From contig NZ_STGL01000001.1 of assembly GCF_004919085.1 (NCBI RefSeq), positions 339,380-403,379 of the forward strand: DNA of 64,000 nt, written 5' to 3'. The notes under the pieces are model-generated. The model made no database searches, was not told where the DNA came from, and saw only the letters and a list, made by a program, of their open reading frames with translations. How positions within the stretch are numbered: position 1 is the stretch's first letter; each line of letters begins with the position of its first letter. The stretch comes from Nocardioides sp. GY 10127 (GTDB lineage Bacteria; Actinomycetota; Actinomycetes; Propionibacteriales; Nocardioidaceae). The position numbers and the translations under genes were made by a program. This document shows, in pieces, positions 51,184 to 59,350 of this stretch.

Positions 51184-51921
51184 TCAGGCGGCGGCCGGCT
51201 CCACGGGCGTGCGGTTGCGGCCGAGGACCCAGAGCATGGCCGCCAGGGCGGCGAGCTGGAGCGGCCACCCCAGGGCGATCTTGAGGATCCCGAGCACGGC
51301 GACCGCCGCCCCCGCATCGAGGACGCCGTACGTCCCGGCCAGCCAGATGGGCAGCTGCACGACGACGCGGAGCATGCAGGGCGCGGCGAGCAGCCAGGTG
51401 AGGCGCGAGCACAGCGCGACGACCTGACGGTCCTGCCGCCACTCGGTCGGCTCGCCGGTCACCGAGCCCACCATGAATCCGACCAGCGGCCAGCGGACCA
51501 GGTTCGAGGCGGCCAGCCCGACCGCGTAGACCCCGTTGTAGAGCAGCCCGGGCAGGAAGTAGGCCAGGGCCTGGGCGTCCTGGTCCCCGCCGCGGCTGGC
51601 CGCGATGTGGACGAACAGCCAGCCGATCCCGATGCCCACGAGCGCGTTGAGCACGAACTGCACCGAGGAGCGCTGGGCGAGCCGCACGACCAGCAGCAGC
51701 ACGGCCGCGGCGATGGACACCGTCAGCGCGAGGCGCAGGTCCTTCACCACCAGCCACGTGAGCGTGAAGAGCAGGGTCGGGACGGCGGCCTCGACCATGC
51801 CCCGACGTCCGCCGAGGGCCTTCGCCAGCTGGGCCCGCACGACCGCCTCCACCGTGTCGGGGGTCGCGTGGGCGCCGGCGGGCGCGGGGGAACCGGCAGG
51901 GGCGGCGTGCGGGTCAGTCAC
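51184..51921 (-). CDS. DUF3159 family membrane protein
   Basis: 245 residues, about six membrane spans: AVPTLLFTLTWLVVKDLRLALTV (about 46-68), IAAAVLLLVVRLA, FVLNALVGIGIGWLFVHIAA, FLPGLLYNGVYAVGLAAS, LTWLLAAPCMLRVVVQLPIWLAG and GWPLQLAALAAMLWVLG. A short Pro/Ala-rich cytoplasmic start carries TVEAVVRAQLAKALGGRRG, characteristic of the family. Function unknown; it is conserved beside trkA and the OB-fold gene in Micrococcales. GTG 51921 lies inside the last codons of the OB-fold gene (8-base overlap), so it is translationally coupled to it. Confidence 0.9.
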   Translation of the reverse strand: MTDPHAAPAGSPAPAGAHATPDTVEAVVRAQLAKALGGRRGMVEAAVPTLLFTLTWLVVKDLRLALTVSIAAAVLLLVVRLAQRSSVQFVLNALVGIGIGWLFVHIAASRGGDQDAQALAYFLPGLLYNGVYAVGLAASNLVRWPLVGFMVGSVTGEPTEWRQDRQVVALCSRLTWLLAAPCMLRVVVQLPIWLAGTYGVLDAGAAVAVLGILKIALGWPLQLAALAAMLWVLGRNRTPVEPAAA

Positions 51922-52330
51922 CGTCGGTGGGCACCATCTCGTAGCGGGGGTGGTACAGGACGCGTCGGTCGTCGCGGCGGGTGATGCGGCCCTCGACCAC
52001 GAGGCACACGCCGGGGGCGAGCCCGGTGATCCCGGAGCGTCCGAGCCACACCAGCGTGATGGCGCCGGTCTCGTCGCAGAGGTCGGCCTCCAGGGCCGGT
52101 CCGCCGCCCACCGACACCGGGCGGACCTCACGCACCGTGCCCCGGACCCGCACGAGGTCGCGATCGGGCGCCCCGGCGATCGAGGAGACCCCGACCCGCA
52201 CCACGGGCATGGGCATGGTGTCCGGGGAGGTCGGGACCTGCCCCGGCTCCAGCTTCAGGGTCGGCGATGCGGCCTTCTCGGGCGTCGGCTTCTTGCTCCG
52301 GCCACCACGCCAGCCTCGGATCTCGGGCAC
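51914..52330 (-). CDS. OB-fold nucleic acid binding domain protein
   Basis: 138 residues. After a basic N-terminus (RGWRGGRSKKPTPEK) and a 30-residue linker, residues 55-135 form an OB fold: LVRVRGTVREVRPVSVGGGPALEADLCDETGAITLVWLGR, then VEGRITRRDDRRVLYHPRYE. The type is that of RecG-wedge or tRNA-synthetase anticodon OB domains. No catalytic domain. Always found beside DUF3159 and DUF3710 in related genomes. GTG 52330 is six bases after TAGGAT, so leaderless, although a transcript from the DUF3710 gene 9 bases upstream would also run through it. Confidence 0.88.
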   Translation of the reverse strand: MPEIRGWRGGRSKKPTPEKAASPTLKLEPGQVPTSPDTMPMPVVRVGVSSIAGAPDRDLVRVRGTVREVRPVSVGGGPALEADLCDETGAITLVWLGRSGITGLAPGVCLVVEGRITRRDDRRVLYHPRYEMVPTDGD

Positions 52331-52336
52331 CGCAGG

Positions 52337-52342
52337 ATCCTA
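52337..52342 (-). promoter_or_regulatory. -10 of the OB-fold/DUF3159 pair, leaderless
   Basis: TAGGAT followed by six bases and the GTG at 52330. It overlaps the stop codon of the DUF3710 gene. Confidence 0.5.
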
Positions 52343-53107
52343 GCCCTCGGTCGGGGGCTCGGGCTTCTTGCCGACATTGCGCACGCGAGGGTGGCTGTGG
52401 GTGTGCTGGTGGGGCGCCGGGGCCCCCGCGGCGACGGGCCGCTGGCCGGTCGGCCGGGCGTTCTCCGGCAGCACCAGCGGGAGCGCCTCGCCCACGGGCA
52501 TGGCACCCGCGCCGCGGCGCACCGCCACGGTGGACAGGATGGCCTCCCAGCGCGCGGCCGCCTCCGGCGTCCGGGCTGCCCCGCCGATGAACGTGGCGCG
52601 CAGCAGCCAGCGGGAGCCGTTCACCCCGATGATCCGGGACGGCTGCACGGCCTCGCGGCCGTCGGGCATCGTCCGGCGCACCTCGCATTGGAGCTCGGGC
52701 CCGAACCGGCCCTCCCGCTCCTCGACGGTGCCGCCGCGACGCTGCATGTCCGCCGCGATCTGCGGCCGGACCTCCGACCACAGGTCGCCGTTGCGGGGAG
52801 CCGCGAAGGCGCGGAGCTCGAGCGCGCCGTCGGGGCCGGCCAGGATGACGGCCTGGACCTCGCCGGACGCCTCGTCGACCTGGAGCCGCAGCTCCGTGCC
52901 TGACACGGGCAGGACGAGCAGGGAGCCCAGGTCCACGCGCGTGACGTTGGCGGGCGGCTCGGGCATGTCGTCCACGTCGAACGGGCCACGCTGCTGCTCG
53001 GGCCGGGCGTCGCCGTCCGCCCCGCCGTCGGCGGCCTCAGCGGCCTCGACGGCCCCCGTGGCCTCGTCGGTCTGAGGCTCGGCGGCCTGCTTGCGGCGGA
53101 ATCTCAC
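52340..53107 (-). CDS. DUF3710 domain protein
   Basis: 255 residues. Acidic, Ala/Glu-rich first 55 residues are probably disordered. The DUF3710 domain (about 55-215) is clear: RVDLGSLLVLPVSGTELRLQVDEASGEVQAVILAGPDGALELRAFAAPRNGDLWSEVRPQIAADMQRRGG is its hallmark, then FGPELQCEVR and IGVNGSRWLLRATFIGGAAR. A His/Pro tail (HQHTHSHPRVR) may bind metal. Function unknown; conserved next to dut in actinobacteria. GTG 53107 has GAGGAG upstream. It lies 96 bases beyond the dut stop, on the same strand. Confidence 0.9.
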   Translation of the reverse strand: MRFRRKQAAEPQTDEATGAVEAAEAADGGADGDARPEQQRGPFDVDDMPEPPANVTRVDLGSLLVLPVSGTELRLQVDEASGEVQAVILAGPDGALELRAFAAPRNGDLWSEVRPQIAADMQRRGGTVEEREGRFGPELQCEVRRTMPDGREAVQPSRIIGVNGSRWLLRATFIGGAARTPEAAARWEAILSTVAVRRGAGAMPVGEALPLVLPENARPTGQRPVAAGAPAPHQHTHSHPRVRNVGKKPEPPTEG

Positions 53108-53203
53108 CTGGTGCTCCTCGGGCTCTTCCTCGGGCGCGGACGTGCGGACGATACGTGGACGTGCGTGATCACGCAGGTTCTTCGCGCACCCTCGGCCTTT
53201 CCC

Positions 53204-53659
53204 TCAGGCGCCGACGAACCCACCGGTGGAACCGTAGCCCCCGTCACCCCGCACGGAGTCAGGGAGGTTGTCGACGTCCACGAAGAGGGCCTGCTCGACG
53301 CGCTGGATCACCAGCTGGGCGACCCGGTCCCCGCGTCGCAGCTCGATCGGCTCGGTGCGGTCGAGGTTCACCAGGAGCACCTTCACCTCGCCCCGGTAGC
53401 CGGCGTCGACCGTGCCCGGCGTGTTCACGATGGACAGCCCGTGCCGCGCCGCGAGCCCCGACCGGGGGTGGATGAGGGCCACGAACCCCTCCGGCAGGGC
53501 GATCGCCAGGCCGGTCGGCACGAGCGCACGCTCTCCCGGCTCCAGGCGGACGTCGACCGTGGTCGTGAGGTCCGCGCCAGCGTCGCCGGGGTGCGCGTAG
53601 GAGGGCAGGGGGACGTCGGGGTCGAGTCGGACGACCTGGACCTGGAGCTGATCGGGCAC
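53204..53659 (-). CDS. dut: dUTP diphosphatase
   Basis: 151-residue trimeric dUTPase; hydrolyses dUTP to dUMP and PPi, keeping uracil out of DNA and feeding dTMP synthesis. All five motifs are visible: [10 protein letters not shown] (I), [10 protein letters not shown] (II), [17 protein letters not shown] (III), [14 protein letters not shown] (IV) and [16 protein letters not shown] [14 protein letters not shown] (V). GTG 53659 follows TAGGCT by six bases. Divergent from the DUF3093 gene. Confidence 0.97.
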   Translation of the reverse strand: MPDQLQVQVVRLDPDVPLPSYAHPGDAGADLTTTVDVRLEPGERALVPTGLAIALPEGFVALIHPRSGLAARHGLSIVNTPGTVDAGYRGEVKVLLVNLDRTEPIELRRGDRVAQLVIQRVEQALFVDVDNLPDSVRGDGGYGSTGGFVGA

Positions 53660-53665
53660 CCGCCG

Positions 53666-53671
53666 AGCCTA
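53666..53671 (-). promoter_or_regulatory. -10 of dut, leaderless
   Basis: TAGGCT followed by six bases and the GTG at 53659. Confidence 0.6.
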
Positions 53672-53736
53672 GTGGTCGGGGCGGACAGGGCACCCGGAGC
53701 ACGGGTCCCGGCGGCCCGGGTGGAAGACTGACCCCC

Positions 53737-54225
53737 GTGACCAGCACCCCGTCCTACAGCGAGCGCCTCTCGGTGCCCCTGCGCTGGTGGGTGCAGGCCA
53801 CGATGATGATCGCCACCATCTGGCTCGCCGTCGCCGTCGCCGCCCCGCTCTGGGCGGCCTGGCTCGTGGCCCTGGTCTGCCTGGCGGTCATCGGCCTCCT
53901 GTTCGTCGGCTACGGCGCCGCGCGCATCGAGGTCGTCGACGGGCACCTGCGGGCGGGTCCCGCCCGGCTCCCGCTCGCCTACGTCGGCGCCGTGGACGCC
54001 CTCGACCCGACGCGGACCCGCATGGTCGCCGGCCGCGAGGCCGACCACCGCGCCTACCTGCTGCTGCGGCCGTACCGCAAGCGCGCGGTGCGCGTCGAGG
54101 TCACGGACCCGCGCGACCCGGCCCCGTACTGGCTCCTCAGCTCCCGGCGTCCCGACGAGCTCGCCCGGGCCCTCTCCGCCGCCGTCGCGGACTCCGCGGC
54201 CGCCGCGCCGCGCACCGACGCCTGA
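53737..54225 (+). CDS. DUF3093 family membrane protein
   Basis: 162 residues. Two adjacent spans, MMIATIWLAVAVAAPLWAAW and LVALVCLAVIGLLFVGYGAA (about 23-60), are followed by a cytoplasmic beta-rich domain with IEVVDGHLRAGPARLPLAYVGAVDALD, ARGREADHRAYLLLRPYRKRAV-like segments and DPRDPAPYWLLSSRRPDELARAL. This is the typical DUF3093 layout, resembling a PH-like domain after two helices. No function known. It is next to dut and DUF4193 in related genomes. Start is GTG 53737 by fit to the family N-terminus (YSERLSVPLRWWV). Confidence 0.9.
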   Translation: MTSTPSYSERLSVPLRWWVQATMMIATIWLAVAVAAPLWAAWLVALVCLAVIGLLFVGYGAARIEVVDGHLRAGPARLPLAYVGAVDALDPTRTRMVAGREADHRAYLLLRPYRKRAVRVEVTDPRDPAPYWLLSSRRPDELARALSAAVADSAAAAPRTDA

Positions 54226-54301
54226 CCCCCACGCACAGGCTGCACCGGCGCCCGGCGACCGACCCACCCGCCGGGGGCGTCCGCACGGGTCCACGCCTCG
54301 A

Positions 54302-54307
54302 TAGGGT
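54302..54307 (+). promoter_or_regulatory. -10 of the DUF4235 gene, leaderless
   Basis: TAGGGT followed by seven bases and the ATG at 54315. Confidence 0.55.
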
Positions 54308-54314
54308 GCTGCTC

Positions 54315-54602
54315 ATGGCGAAGGGATCGAAGGCTTACTCGACGGCCGCGACGGTGTCCGCGGTCGGTGCCGCGTTCGTGGCACGCAAGGTTCTCACCAG
54401 CACGTGGCAGGCGGCCACGCGGCGCAAGCCGCCGGCCAACCCCGCCGACCCCGACGTCGAGATGTGGGAGGCGGTCCTGTGGGCGGTGTCCACCGGCGCG
54501 GTGGTGGCGGTGGCCCGGATGCTCGCGCAGCGCCGGGTGGCGGAGTACTACCGCAAGTCCACCGGGGAGCTCCCGCCCGGCCTGGAGCCGGACGGCCAGT
54601 AG
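54315..54602 (+). CDS. DUF4235 family small membrane protein
   Basis: 95 residues, two membrane helices: AATVSAVGAAFVARKVLTSTWQ at about 11-32 and VLWAVSTGAVVAVARMLAQR at about 54-73, with the family loop WQAATRRKPPANPADPDVEMWEA between them. Cytoplasmic C-terminus EYYRKSTGELPPGLEPDGQ. Function unknown; widely conserved in actinobacteria. The ATG is fixed by TAGGGT seven bases upstream. Ends at a strong bidirectional terminator. Confidence 0.88.
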   Translation: MAKGSKAYSTAATVSAVGAAFVARKVLTSTWQAATRRKPPANPADPDVEMWEAVLWAVSTGAVVAVARMLAQRRVAEYYRKSTGELPPGLEPDGQ

Positions 54603-54624
54603 CCCCGGCTCCTCCAGGAGGAGA

Positions 54625-54668
54625 CACGAAGGGCCCGACACCGCGAGTGCGGTGTCGGGCCCTTCGTG
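54625..54668. terminator. Bidirectional terminator between DUF4235 and DUF4193 genes
   Basis: A perfect 20-base-pair stem (54625-54644 with 54649-54668) around GAGT, placed between two convergent stop codons. Confidence 0.85.
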
Positions 54669-54683
54669 CGTTGCGGACCGCGC

Positions 54684-54974
54684 TCAGGCGCAGTCGATGC
54701 AGATCATCTTCTTGGCGTCCGCGAGAGCGGAGCGGTGGTGCACCAGGAAGCAGCTCATGCAGGTGAACTCGTCCTCCTGCTTCGGCTTCACCTCGACGGC
54801 CAGCTCCTCGTGCGAGAGGTCGGCCCCGGGGAGCTCGAAGGACTCGGCGGCCTCCGCCTCGTCCTCGTCGACCTTGCCGGAGTTCTTGTCGTGGCGGCGC
54901 GCCTTGAGCTCTTCGATGCTCTCCTCGGAGGAATCCTCCTCGTTCTTGCGCGGTGCGTCGTAATCTGTCGCCAT
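54684..54974 (-). CDS. DUF4193 family zinc-ribbon-like protein
   Basis: 96-residue acidic protein. Family signature: MATDYDAPRKNEEDSSEESI at 1-20, IEELKARRHDK, then after a Glu-rich middle FELPGADLSHEELAVEVKP. The C-terminus holds a four-Cys pattern CMSCFLVHHRSALADAKKMICIDCA, almost certainly a zinc site. Function unknown but near-universal in actinobacteria; often highly expressed. ATG 54974 has AAGGAAGGGAG upstream and removes an unlikely 45-residue extension. Upstream 54975-55250 holds no gene; a possible promoter TTGGTC-17-CACACT reads towards this gene. Confidence 0.93.
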   Translation of the reverse strand: MATDYDAPRKNEEDSSEESIEELKARRHDKNSGKVDEDEAEAAESFELPGADLSHEELAVEVKPKQEDEFTCMSCFLVHHRSALADAKKMICIDCA

Positions 54975-55250
54975 CGGCCTACTCCCTTCCTTGGAACCGG
55001 GTCCCCCGGTCCGGAGGGGCGGCATGACGCGCCCTCCTGCCCTGTCGGCGCCACAGTGTGCACCATGAGGTCCCTGTGACCAACACCGGTCTGGTGTGCC
55101 CCCGCTCAACGGGGAGTGCCCGCACCGTATTCCGTGCTGGTCAGGCTGTCCTCACCGGCCACGTGTGATCTGTCCCACGCGGGGCCCATCGGCAGGGACC
55201 GGACCGGCCTGAGCCACGTCTGCGCAGGTCACGCAGCCTGCTGCGGTCCG

Positions 55251-56105
55251 CTAGACGCGTGTGAGCCCGGCCTCGTCGATCGCTGCCCGCAGCGTGTCGA
55301 ACGTCGCCTCCGGCGCACACAGGACGAGGGTGCGACCGCCGACGCCGGTCAGCTGCTCCGCCCGGGCACCGGCGGCCCGGGCCACCAGCAGCGCCGCCGC
55401 GTAGTCCCAGTGGTTGACGGCCTCCTCGACGTAGGCGTCGACCCGGCCGGTGGCCACGGCGCAGAGGTCCAGCGCACAGGAGCCCATCCGCCGGATGTCG
55501 CGCACCTGCGGCAGCAGCTTCACCATCGCCTCCGCCTGGAGCCGGCGCAGGTCCCGGTCGTAGCTGAAGCCCGTGGCCAGCAGCACCTGCCCCAGCGGCA
55601 CAGCGGCGCGGACGCCGACCGGGCGGCCGTCGCTGGTGCCCCGGGGCCCGTCGCTGGTGAGCAGGGCCGCGTGCTCAACGTCCTTGGCGACGTCCAGGAC
55701 GACCCCGGCGACCGTGAGCCAGCCCTCGGGCGTCTCGACCTCGGCGGCGACGCTCACGGCGTACTGCCCGAGGTCGTAGAGGAAGTTCACGGTGCCGTCG
55801 ATGGGGTCGAGCACCCAGCGCACGCCGGAGGTTCCGGCCTCGTCGTCGCCCTCCTCCCCCATGATCGCGTCGTCGGGACGTCGCGCGCGCAGGAGCGTGC
55901 GCAGCAGCTCCTCGGTCGCCCGGTCCGCCTCGGTGACCACGTCGACGTCGCTGGACTTGGTCGCGGCCACCTCGACGTGGCCCGCCCGCTTGGTGCGGAC
56001 CAGCTCGCCGGCCGCAGCCGCCACCTCGTGCGCCACCTCCAGCAGGACACCCGGCAGCGCGGCGTCGACCGACGACGGCAGCACCAGGGGGTCGGGGCCG
56101 GTCAC
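55251..56105 (-). CDS. Inositol monophosphatase family protein
   Basis: 284-residue Mg-dependent phosphatase of the IMPase/SuhB/CysQ fold. Metal-binding motifs: GEEGDDE-like [11 protein letters not shown] at about 84-94, [15 protein letters not shown] (DPIDGT) at about 101-115 and [23 protein letters not shown] (WDxAA) near 236-258. N-terminal [20 protein letters not shown] is typical. Could make inositol for phosphatidylinositol or dephosphorylate another sugar phosphate. GTG 56105 overlaps the ferrochelatase stop by GTGA, so it is coupled to heme synthesis by transcript only, not by pathway. Confidence 0.93.
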   Translation of the reverse strand: MTGPDPLVLPSSVDAALPGVLLEVAHEVAAAAGELVRTKRAGHVEVAATKSSDVDVVTEADRATEELLRTLLRARRPDDAIMGEEGDDEAGTSGVRWVLDPIDGTVNFLYDLGQYAVSVAAEVETPEGWLTVAGVVLDVAKDVEHAALLTSDGPRGTSDGRPVGVRAAVPLGQVLLATGFSYDRDLRRLQAEAMVKLLPQVRDIRRMGSCALDLCAVATGRVDAYVEEAVNHWDYAAALLVARAAGARAEQLTGVGGRTLVLCAPEATFDTLRAAIDEAGLTRV

Positions 56106-57283
56106 GCCGGAGCGTCCGTCGTGGTCTCCAGGGGGTCGCTGCCGCACAGCGCGGGACGCAGGTTCCGCGGGTTCGCGCAGCAGCCCTTCGGGCACACGTC
56201 CCAGCTGGGGCCGAACGAGCCGACGGCGGCCCGCGCGACGTCCTCGCCGCGCTCGACAGCCGCGCGCTCGGTGAGCAGGTCCCGCACCATCGCCACGAAA
56301 CGTCCGTCGGTGCCCGCCGTGGCGGAGCGCCGGGCGGGCAGACCCAGCCGCTCGGCGGTGGCCATGGCCTCGGTGTCGAGGTCGTAGATGACCTCCATGT
56401 GGTCGGAGACGAACCCGACGGGGATCATCACCACCGCCGGCGCGCCCGCCTCCGACAGCGCCTCGAGGTGGTCGTTCACGTCGGGCTCCAGCCACGGGAT
56501 GTGCGGGGCCCCGGAACGGGAGCAGTAGACCAGCGCGTGCTCGTGCTGGACGCCGGTCTCGGCGGCCACCCGCGAGACCACCTCGGCCATCACCGACCGG
56601 TGCTGGGCGACGTAGGCGCCACCGCCCTCGTAGTCGACCTCGGGGTTGCCGCTCTGCGCGTTCATCGACTCGGGGATCGAGTGCGTGACGAAGGCCAGGT
56701 GCGCCCCCGCGCGGACCTCCTCGGGCAGGTCCGCGAGCGAGGCGAGGACCCCGTCGACGACCGGCTCCACGAAGCCCGGGTGGTTGAAGTAGTGGCGCAG
56801 CTTGTCCAGGCGCAGCGGGGCGCCGTCCAGCCCGCCGATGCCCTCCAGCGCGTCCCAGAGGTTCTCGCGGTACTGCCGGCAGCTCGACCACGAGCTGTAG
56901 GCCGACGTGGCGACCGCGGCCACGCGGGTCACGCCGTCGGCCGCCATCTGCGCGAAGGTCTCCCCGAGGTAGGGGTCCCAGTTGCGGTTGCCCCAGTAGA
57001 CCGGCAGGTCGATGCCGGCCTCGAGCAGGTCGGCGCGCAGCTCGGCCAGCAGCGCTCGGCACTGGTCGTTGATGGGCGACTTCCCGCCGAAGAGGAAGTA
57101 GTGCTCGCCCACCTGCTCCAGGCGCTCGCGCGGGATGCCGCGGCCACGCGTGACGTTCTCGAGGAACGGCACGACGTCCTCGGGCTTCTCCGGCCCGCCG
57201 AACGAGACGAGCAGCAGGGCGTCGTAGGGGCTGACGTCGACGGGCGCGGGGGCGGTGCCCGGCTCGGGCGCGGGGGTCTGCAT
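56102..57283 (-). CDS. hemH: Ferrochelatase (coproporphyrin III ferrochelatase type)
   Basis: 393 residues. Inserts Fe(II); in actinobacteria the enzyme acts on coproporphyrin III (CpfC) in the Gram-positive heme pathway. Seen are [23 protein letters not shown] at about 23-45, [11 protein letters not shown] (catalytic His) at about 190-200, [20 protein letters not shown] (in place of E. coli YCQ..) and [17 protein letters not shown]. The C-terminal [20 protein letters not shown] carries the four-Cys [2Fe-2S] cluster motif of actinobacterial enzymes. ATG 57283 is preferred to 57292 because TACGAT ends seven bases before it. Confidence 0.95.
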   Translation of the reverse strand: MQTPAPEPGTAPAPVDVSPYDALLLVSFGGPEKPEDVVPFLENVTRGRGIPRERLEQVGEHYFLFGGKSPINDQCRALLAELRADLLEAGIDLPVYWGNRNWDPYLGETFAQMAADGVTRVAAVATSAYSSWSSCRQYRENLWDALEGIGGLDGAPLRLDKLRHYFNHPGFVEPVVDGVLASLADLPEEVRAGAHLAFVTHSIPESMNAQSGNPEVDYEGGGAYVAQHRSVMAEVVSRVAAETGVQHEHALVYCSRSGAPHIPWLEPDVNDHLEALSEAGAPAVVMIPVGFVSDHMEVIYDLDTEAMATAERLGLPARRSATAGTDGRFVAMVRDLLTERAAVERGEDVARAAVGSFGPSWDVCPKGCCANPRNLRPALCGSDPLETTTDAPA

Positions 57284-57290
57284 GGCACTC

Positions 57291-57296
57291 ATCGTA
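57291..57296 (-). promoter_or_regulatory. -10 of hemH, leaderless
   Basis: TACGAT followed by seven bases and the ATG at 57283; the alternative ATG at 57292 would overlap the hexamer. Confidence 0.5.
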
Positions 57297-57419
57297 GGAA
57301 GCGGCTCCTCACCCCAGCGGGGCGACCCGGTCGCACCCCGGGGCGCGCCCCGGGCGAGGGGTCCAGCCCTCGGTGACAGGGATGGCGACGGGGATTCCGC
57401 GCCCGCCTGAGAGTTCTCC

Positions 57420-57425
57420 TAGCCT
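57420..57425 (+). promoter_or_regulatory. -10 of the MFS gene, leaderless
   Basis: TAGCCT followed by six bases and the GTG at 57432. Confidence 0.6.
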
Positions 57426-57431
57426 CGACCC

Positions 57432-58634
57432 GTGATGAGGACCTACGGCGCCGTGCTGGCCACGCCGGGCGCGCTGGGGTTCACCGCCGCGGGGCTGGTC
57501 GGCAGGCTGCCGATCTCGATGACCGGGCTGGGCATCGTCCTGCTGGTCCAGTCCTCGTCGGGCTCCTACGGGCTGGCCGGCTCCGTCTCGGCCGCGTTCA
57601 TGGTCGCCAACGCCGTCCTCGCCATCGCCCAGGGCCGGCTGCTGGACCGGCTCGGGCAGGGCCGCGTGGTCACCGTCGCCTCCGTCGTCTTCGGGGTGAG
57701 CCTGGCCCTCCTGGTGGTCTCGGTGCAGGCCGACTGGCCGCTGGTCTGGGTCTACCTCCTCGCGGCCTGCGCCGGTGGCGCGCAGCCGCAGGTCGGCTCC
57801 TGCGTCCGCGCACGCTGGTCCCACGTCCTCCAGCGCCCGGCCGACGTGCAGACCGCGTTCGCCCTCGAGGCCGTGCTCGACGAGCTGGTCTTCATGACCG
57901 GACCGATCGTCGTCACGCTGCTCGCGACCGGGGTCAGCCCGGCCGCCGGCCTCGTCTCCGCCGTCGTGGTGGGCACGGTCGGGGGGCTGGCCTTCGCCGC
58001 CCAGCGCGGCACGGAGCCGCCCGCCCACAGCGCCCGCCGGCACGAGAGCCCCGGGCCGCGCCCGCGCATGCCCTGGGCCACCGTGCTGCCGCTCGCCGTG
58101 GTCTGCTCCGCCCTCGGGGTGCTGTTCGGCGCGGCGGAGGTCGTGACCGTCGCGTTCGCCGCCGAGAAGGGGCACGCGGCCGTCTCGGGCGCCCTGCTGG
58201 CGCTCTACGCCCTCGGCAGCCTCCTCTCGGGCCTGGTCACGGGCACCATCGCCTGGCGGTCGGGCCCCGCCACCCGCATCCGCTGGGGCGCTGCCGGCAT
58301 GACCGTCGCGCTGGTGCCCCTCGTCTGGACCCCGAACATCGCGCTGCTCGGCCTGTTCCTGCTCGTCGCCGGCGCGGCGATCTCCCCCACGATGATCGGC
58401 GCCATGTCGCTCACCGAGGCCACGGTCCCGCGGGAGCGGCTGACCGAGGGCATGGCGGTCATGCAGACCGGCCTGGTCGCCGGCGTCGCGCCGGGTGCCA
58501 CCCTCGCCGGTCTCGTCGTCGACCACGCCCACTCCTCTCTGGGCTACCTCGTGCCCATCGCCGCCGGCGCCGTGGCGGCCCTCGCCGCGCAGGCGATCCC
58601 GCGGCGGCGGCGCGGGGCCTCGGCCGAGGCCTGA
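57432..58634 (+). CDS. MFS transporter
   Basis: 400 residues, about 12 membrane spans. First spans ALGFTAAGLVGRLPISMTGLGIVLLV and AGSVSAAFMVANAVLAIAQG; the MFS loop after span 2 is GRLLDRLGQGRV (about 76-87), a variant of GxLaDrxGrkx. The second half starts at WATVLPLAVVCSALGVLFGAAEVVTVAF and includes MSLTEATVPRERLTEGMAVMQTG, typical of actinobacterial exporters of unknown substrate. GTG 57432 is leaderless. The stop codon lies in the first copy of a 14-base tandem repeat. Confidence 0.9.
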   Translation: MMRTYGAVLATPGALGFTAAGLVGRLPISMTGLGIVLLVQSSSGSYGLAGSVSAAFMVANAVLAIAQGRLLDRLGQGRVVTVASVVFGVSLALLVVSVQADWPLVWVYLLAACAGGAQPQVGSCVRARWSHVLQRPADVQTAFALEAVLDELVFMTGPIVVTLLATGVSPAAGLVSAVVVGTVGGLAFAAQRGTEPPAHSARRHESPGPRPRMPWATVLPLAVVCSALGVLFGAAEVVTVAFAAEKGHAAVSGALLALYALGSLLSGLVTGTIAWRSGPATRIRWGAAGMTVALVPLVWTPNIALLGLFLLVAGAAISPTMIGAMSLTEATVPRERLTEGMAVMQTGLVAGVAPGATLAGLVVDHAHSSLGYLVPIAAGAVAALAAQAIPRRRRGASAEA

Positions 58635-58671
58635 AGTCTGCGGCCTGAAGTCTGCGGGCCGAAGTCTGCGG
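58630..58671. repeat. 14-base tandem repeat across the MFS stop codon
   Basis: Three copies of CCTGAAGTCTGCGG (the third with two changes), then a partial unit. The first copy supplies the TGA stop, so the others look like slippage duplications. Confidence 0.75.
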
Positions 58672-58728
58672 GCTGCGGGTGCCGACACCCTCACGGCGCG
58701 GCGTCCAGGATCTCCTGCCCCCACGTCC

Positions 58729-58756
58729 GAACCTTTGACGTGCCCGACCGCGTCGT
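58729..58756 (+). promoter_or_regulatory. ECF-type promoter of the sigma/anti-sigma pair
   Basis: -35 GAACC (58729-58733) and -10 CGTCGT (58751-58756) with a 17-base spacer, the classical ECF promoter form. Its place upstream of an ECF sigma gene suggests autoregulation. Confidence 0.65.
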
Positions 58757-58795
58757 AGGGGCAGGGCCGGAGGGACCGGCCGTCGAGGAGGACAC

Positions 58796-59350
58796 GTGGC
58801 ACGCGAACCTCAGGGCCGGAGGGCGGAGTTCACGGCCTTCGCCGAGGCCCGCCAGCAGGCGCTGCTCAGAGCGGCGTACCTCATGGTCGGCGAGCAGTCG
58901 CTGGCCCAGGACCTGGTGCAGGAGGCGCTGACGAAGACCTACGTCGCCTGGCCGCGGCTGCGCCGCACCGAGGCGGCCGAGGCCTACACGAGGCGGGCCA
59001 TCACCACCACGGCGATCAGCTGGTTCCGCCGCAGGTCGTGGTCGGGCGAGCGGGCCACCGACGTCCTGCCCGAGGCGGACGGCGCCGCCCTGCGGGACCA
59101 CGCGGACGACGTGGCGCGACGCGACTGGCTGTGGGCCGGCCTGCAGCAGCTGCCGCCGAGGCAGCGCGTGGCGGTCGTCCTGCGCTACTACGAGGACCTC
59201 ACCGAGGCGCAGACCGCCGAGGCGATGGGCTGCGCCGTCGGCACGGTCAAGAGCCAGGTCAGCGCGGGCCTGCGGCGCCTGCGCGAGCACCTGGGGCCCG
59301 ACGCCGACCTCCTCCCCCACCCCGACGACCTGACGGGAGCCTCCCGATGA
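58796..59350 (+). CDS. ECF RNA polymerase sigma factor, SigE family
   Basis: 184 residues, same family and length as the sigma factor at 36530. Region 2: FTAFAEARQQALLRAAYLMV at about 12-31 with the -10 reader SLAQDLVQEALTKTYVAWPRL. Region 4: GLQQLPPRQRVAVVLRYYEDLTEAQTAEAMGCAVGTVKSQ with a clear helix-turn-helix. GTG 58796 has GAGGAGGA upstream and an ECF promoter at 58729. ATGA overlap with the downstream membrane-protein gene is the normal sigma/anti-sigma arrangement. Confidence 0.92.
   Translation: MAREPQGRRAEFTAFAEARQQALLRAAYLMVGEQSLAQDLVQEALTKTYVAWPRLRRTEAAEAYTRRAITTTAISWFRRRSWSGERATDVLPEADGAALRDHADDVARRDWLWAGLQQLPPRQRVAVVLRYYEDLTEAQTAEAMGCAVGTVKSQVSAGLRRLREHLGPDADLLPHPDDLTGASR

Noticed and set aside
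55251..57062. 603-codon reading of the inositol monophosphatase with a long N-terminal extension
   Set aside because: The extension is an off-frame reading of hemH; GTG 56105 overlaps the hemH stop as expected for an operon.
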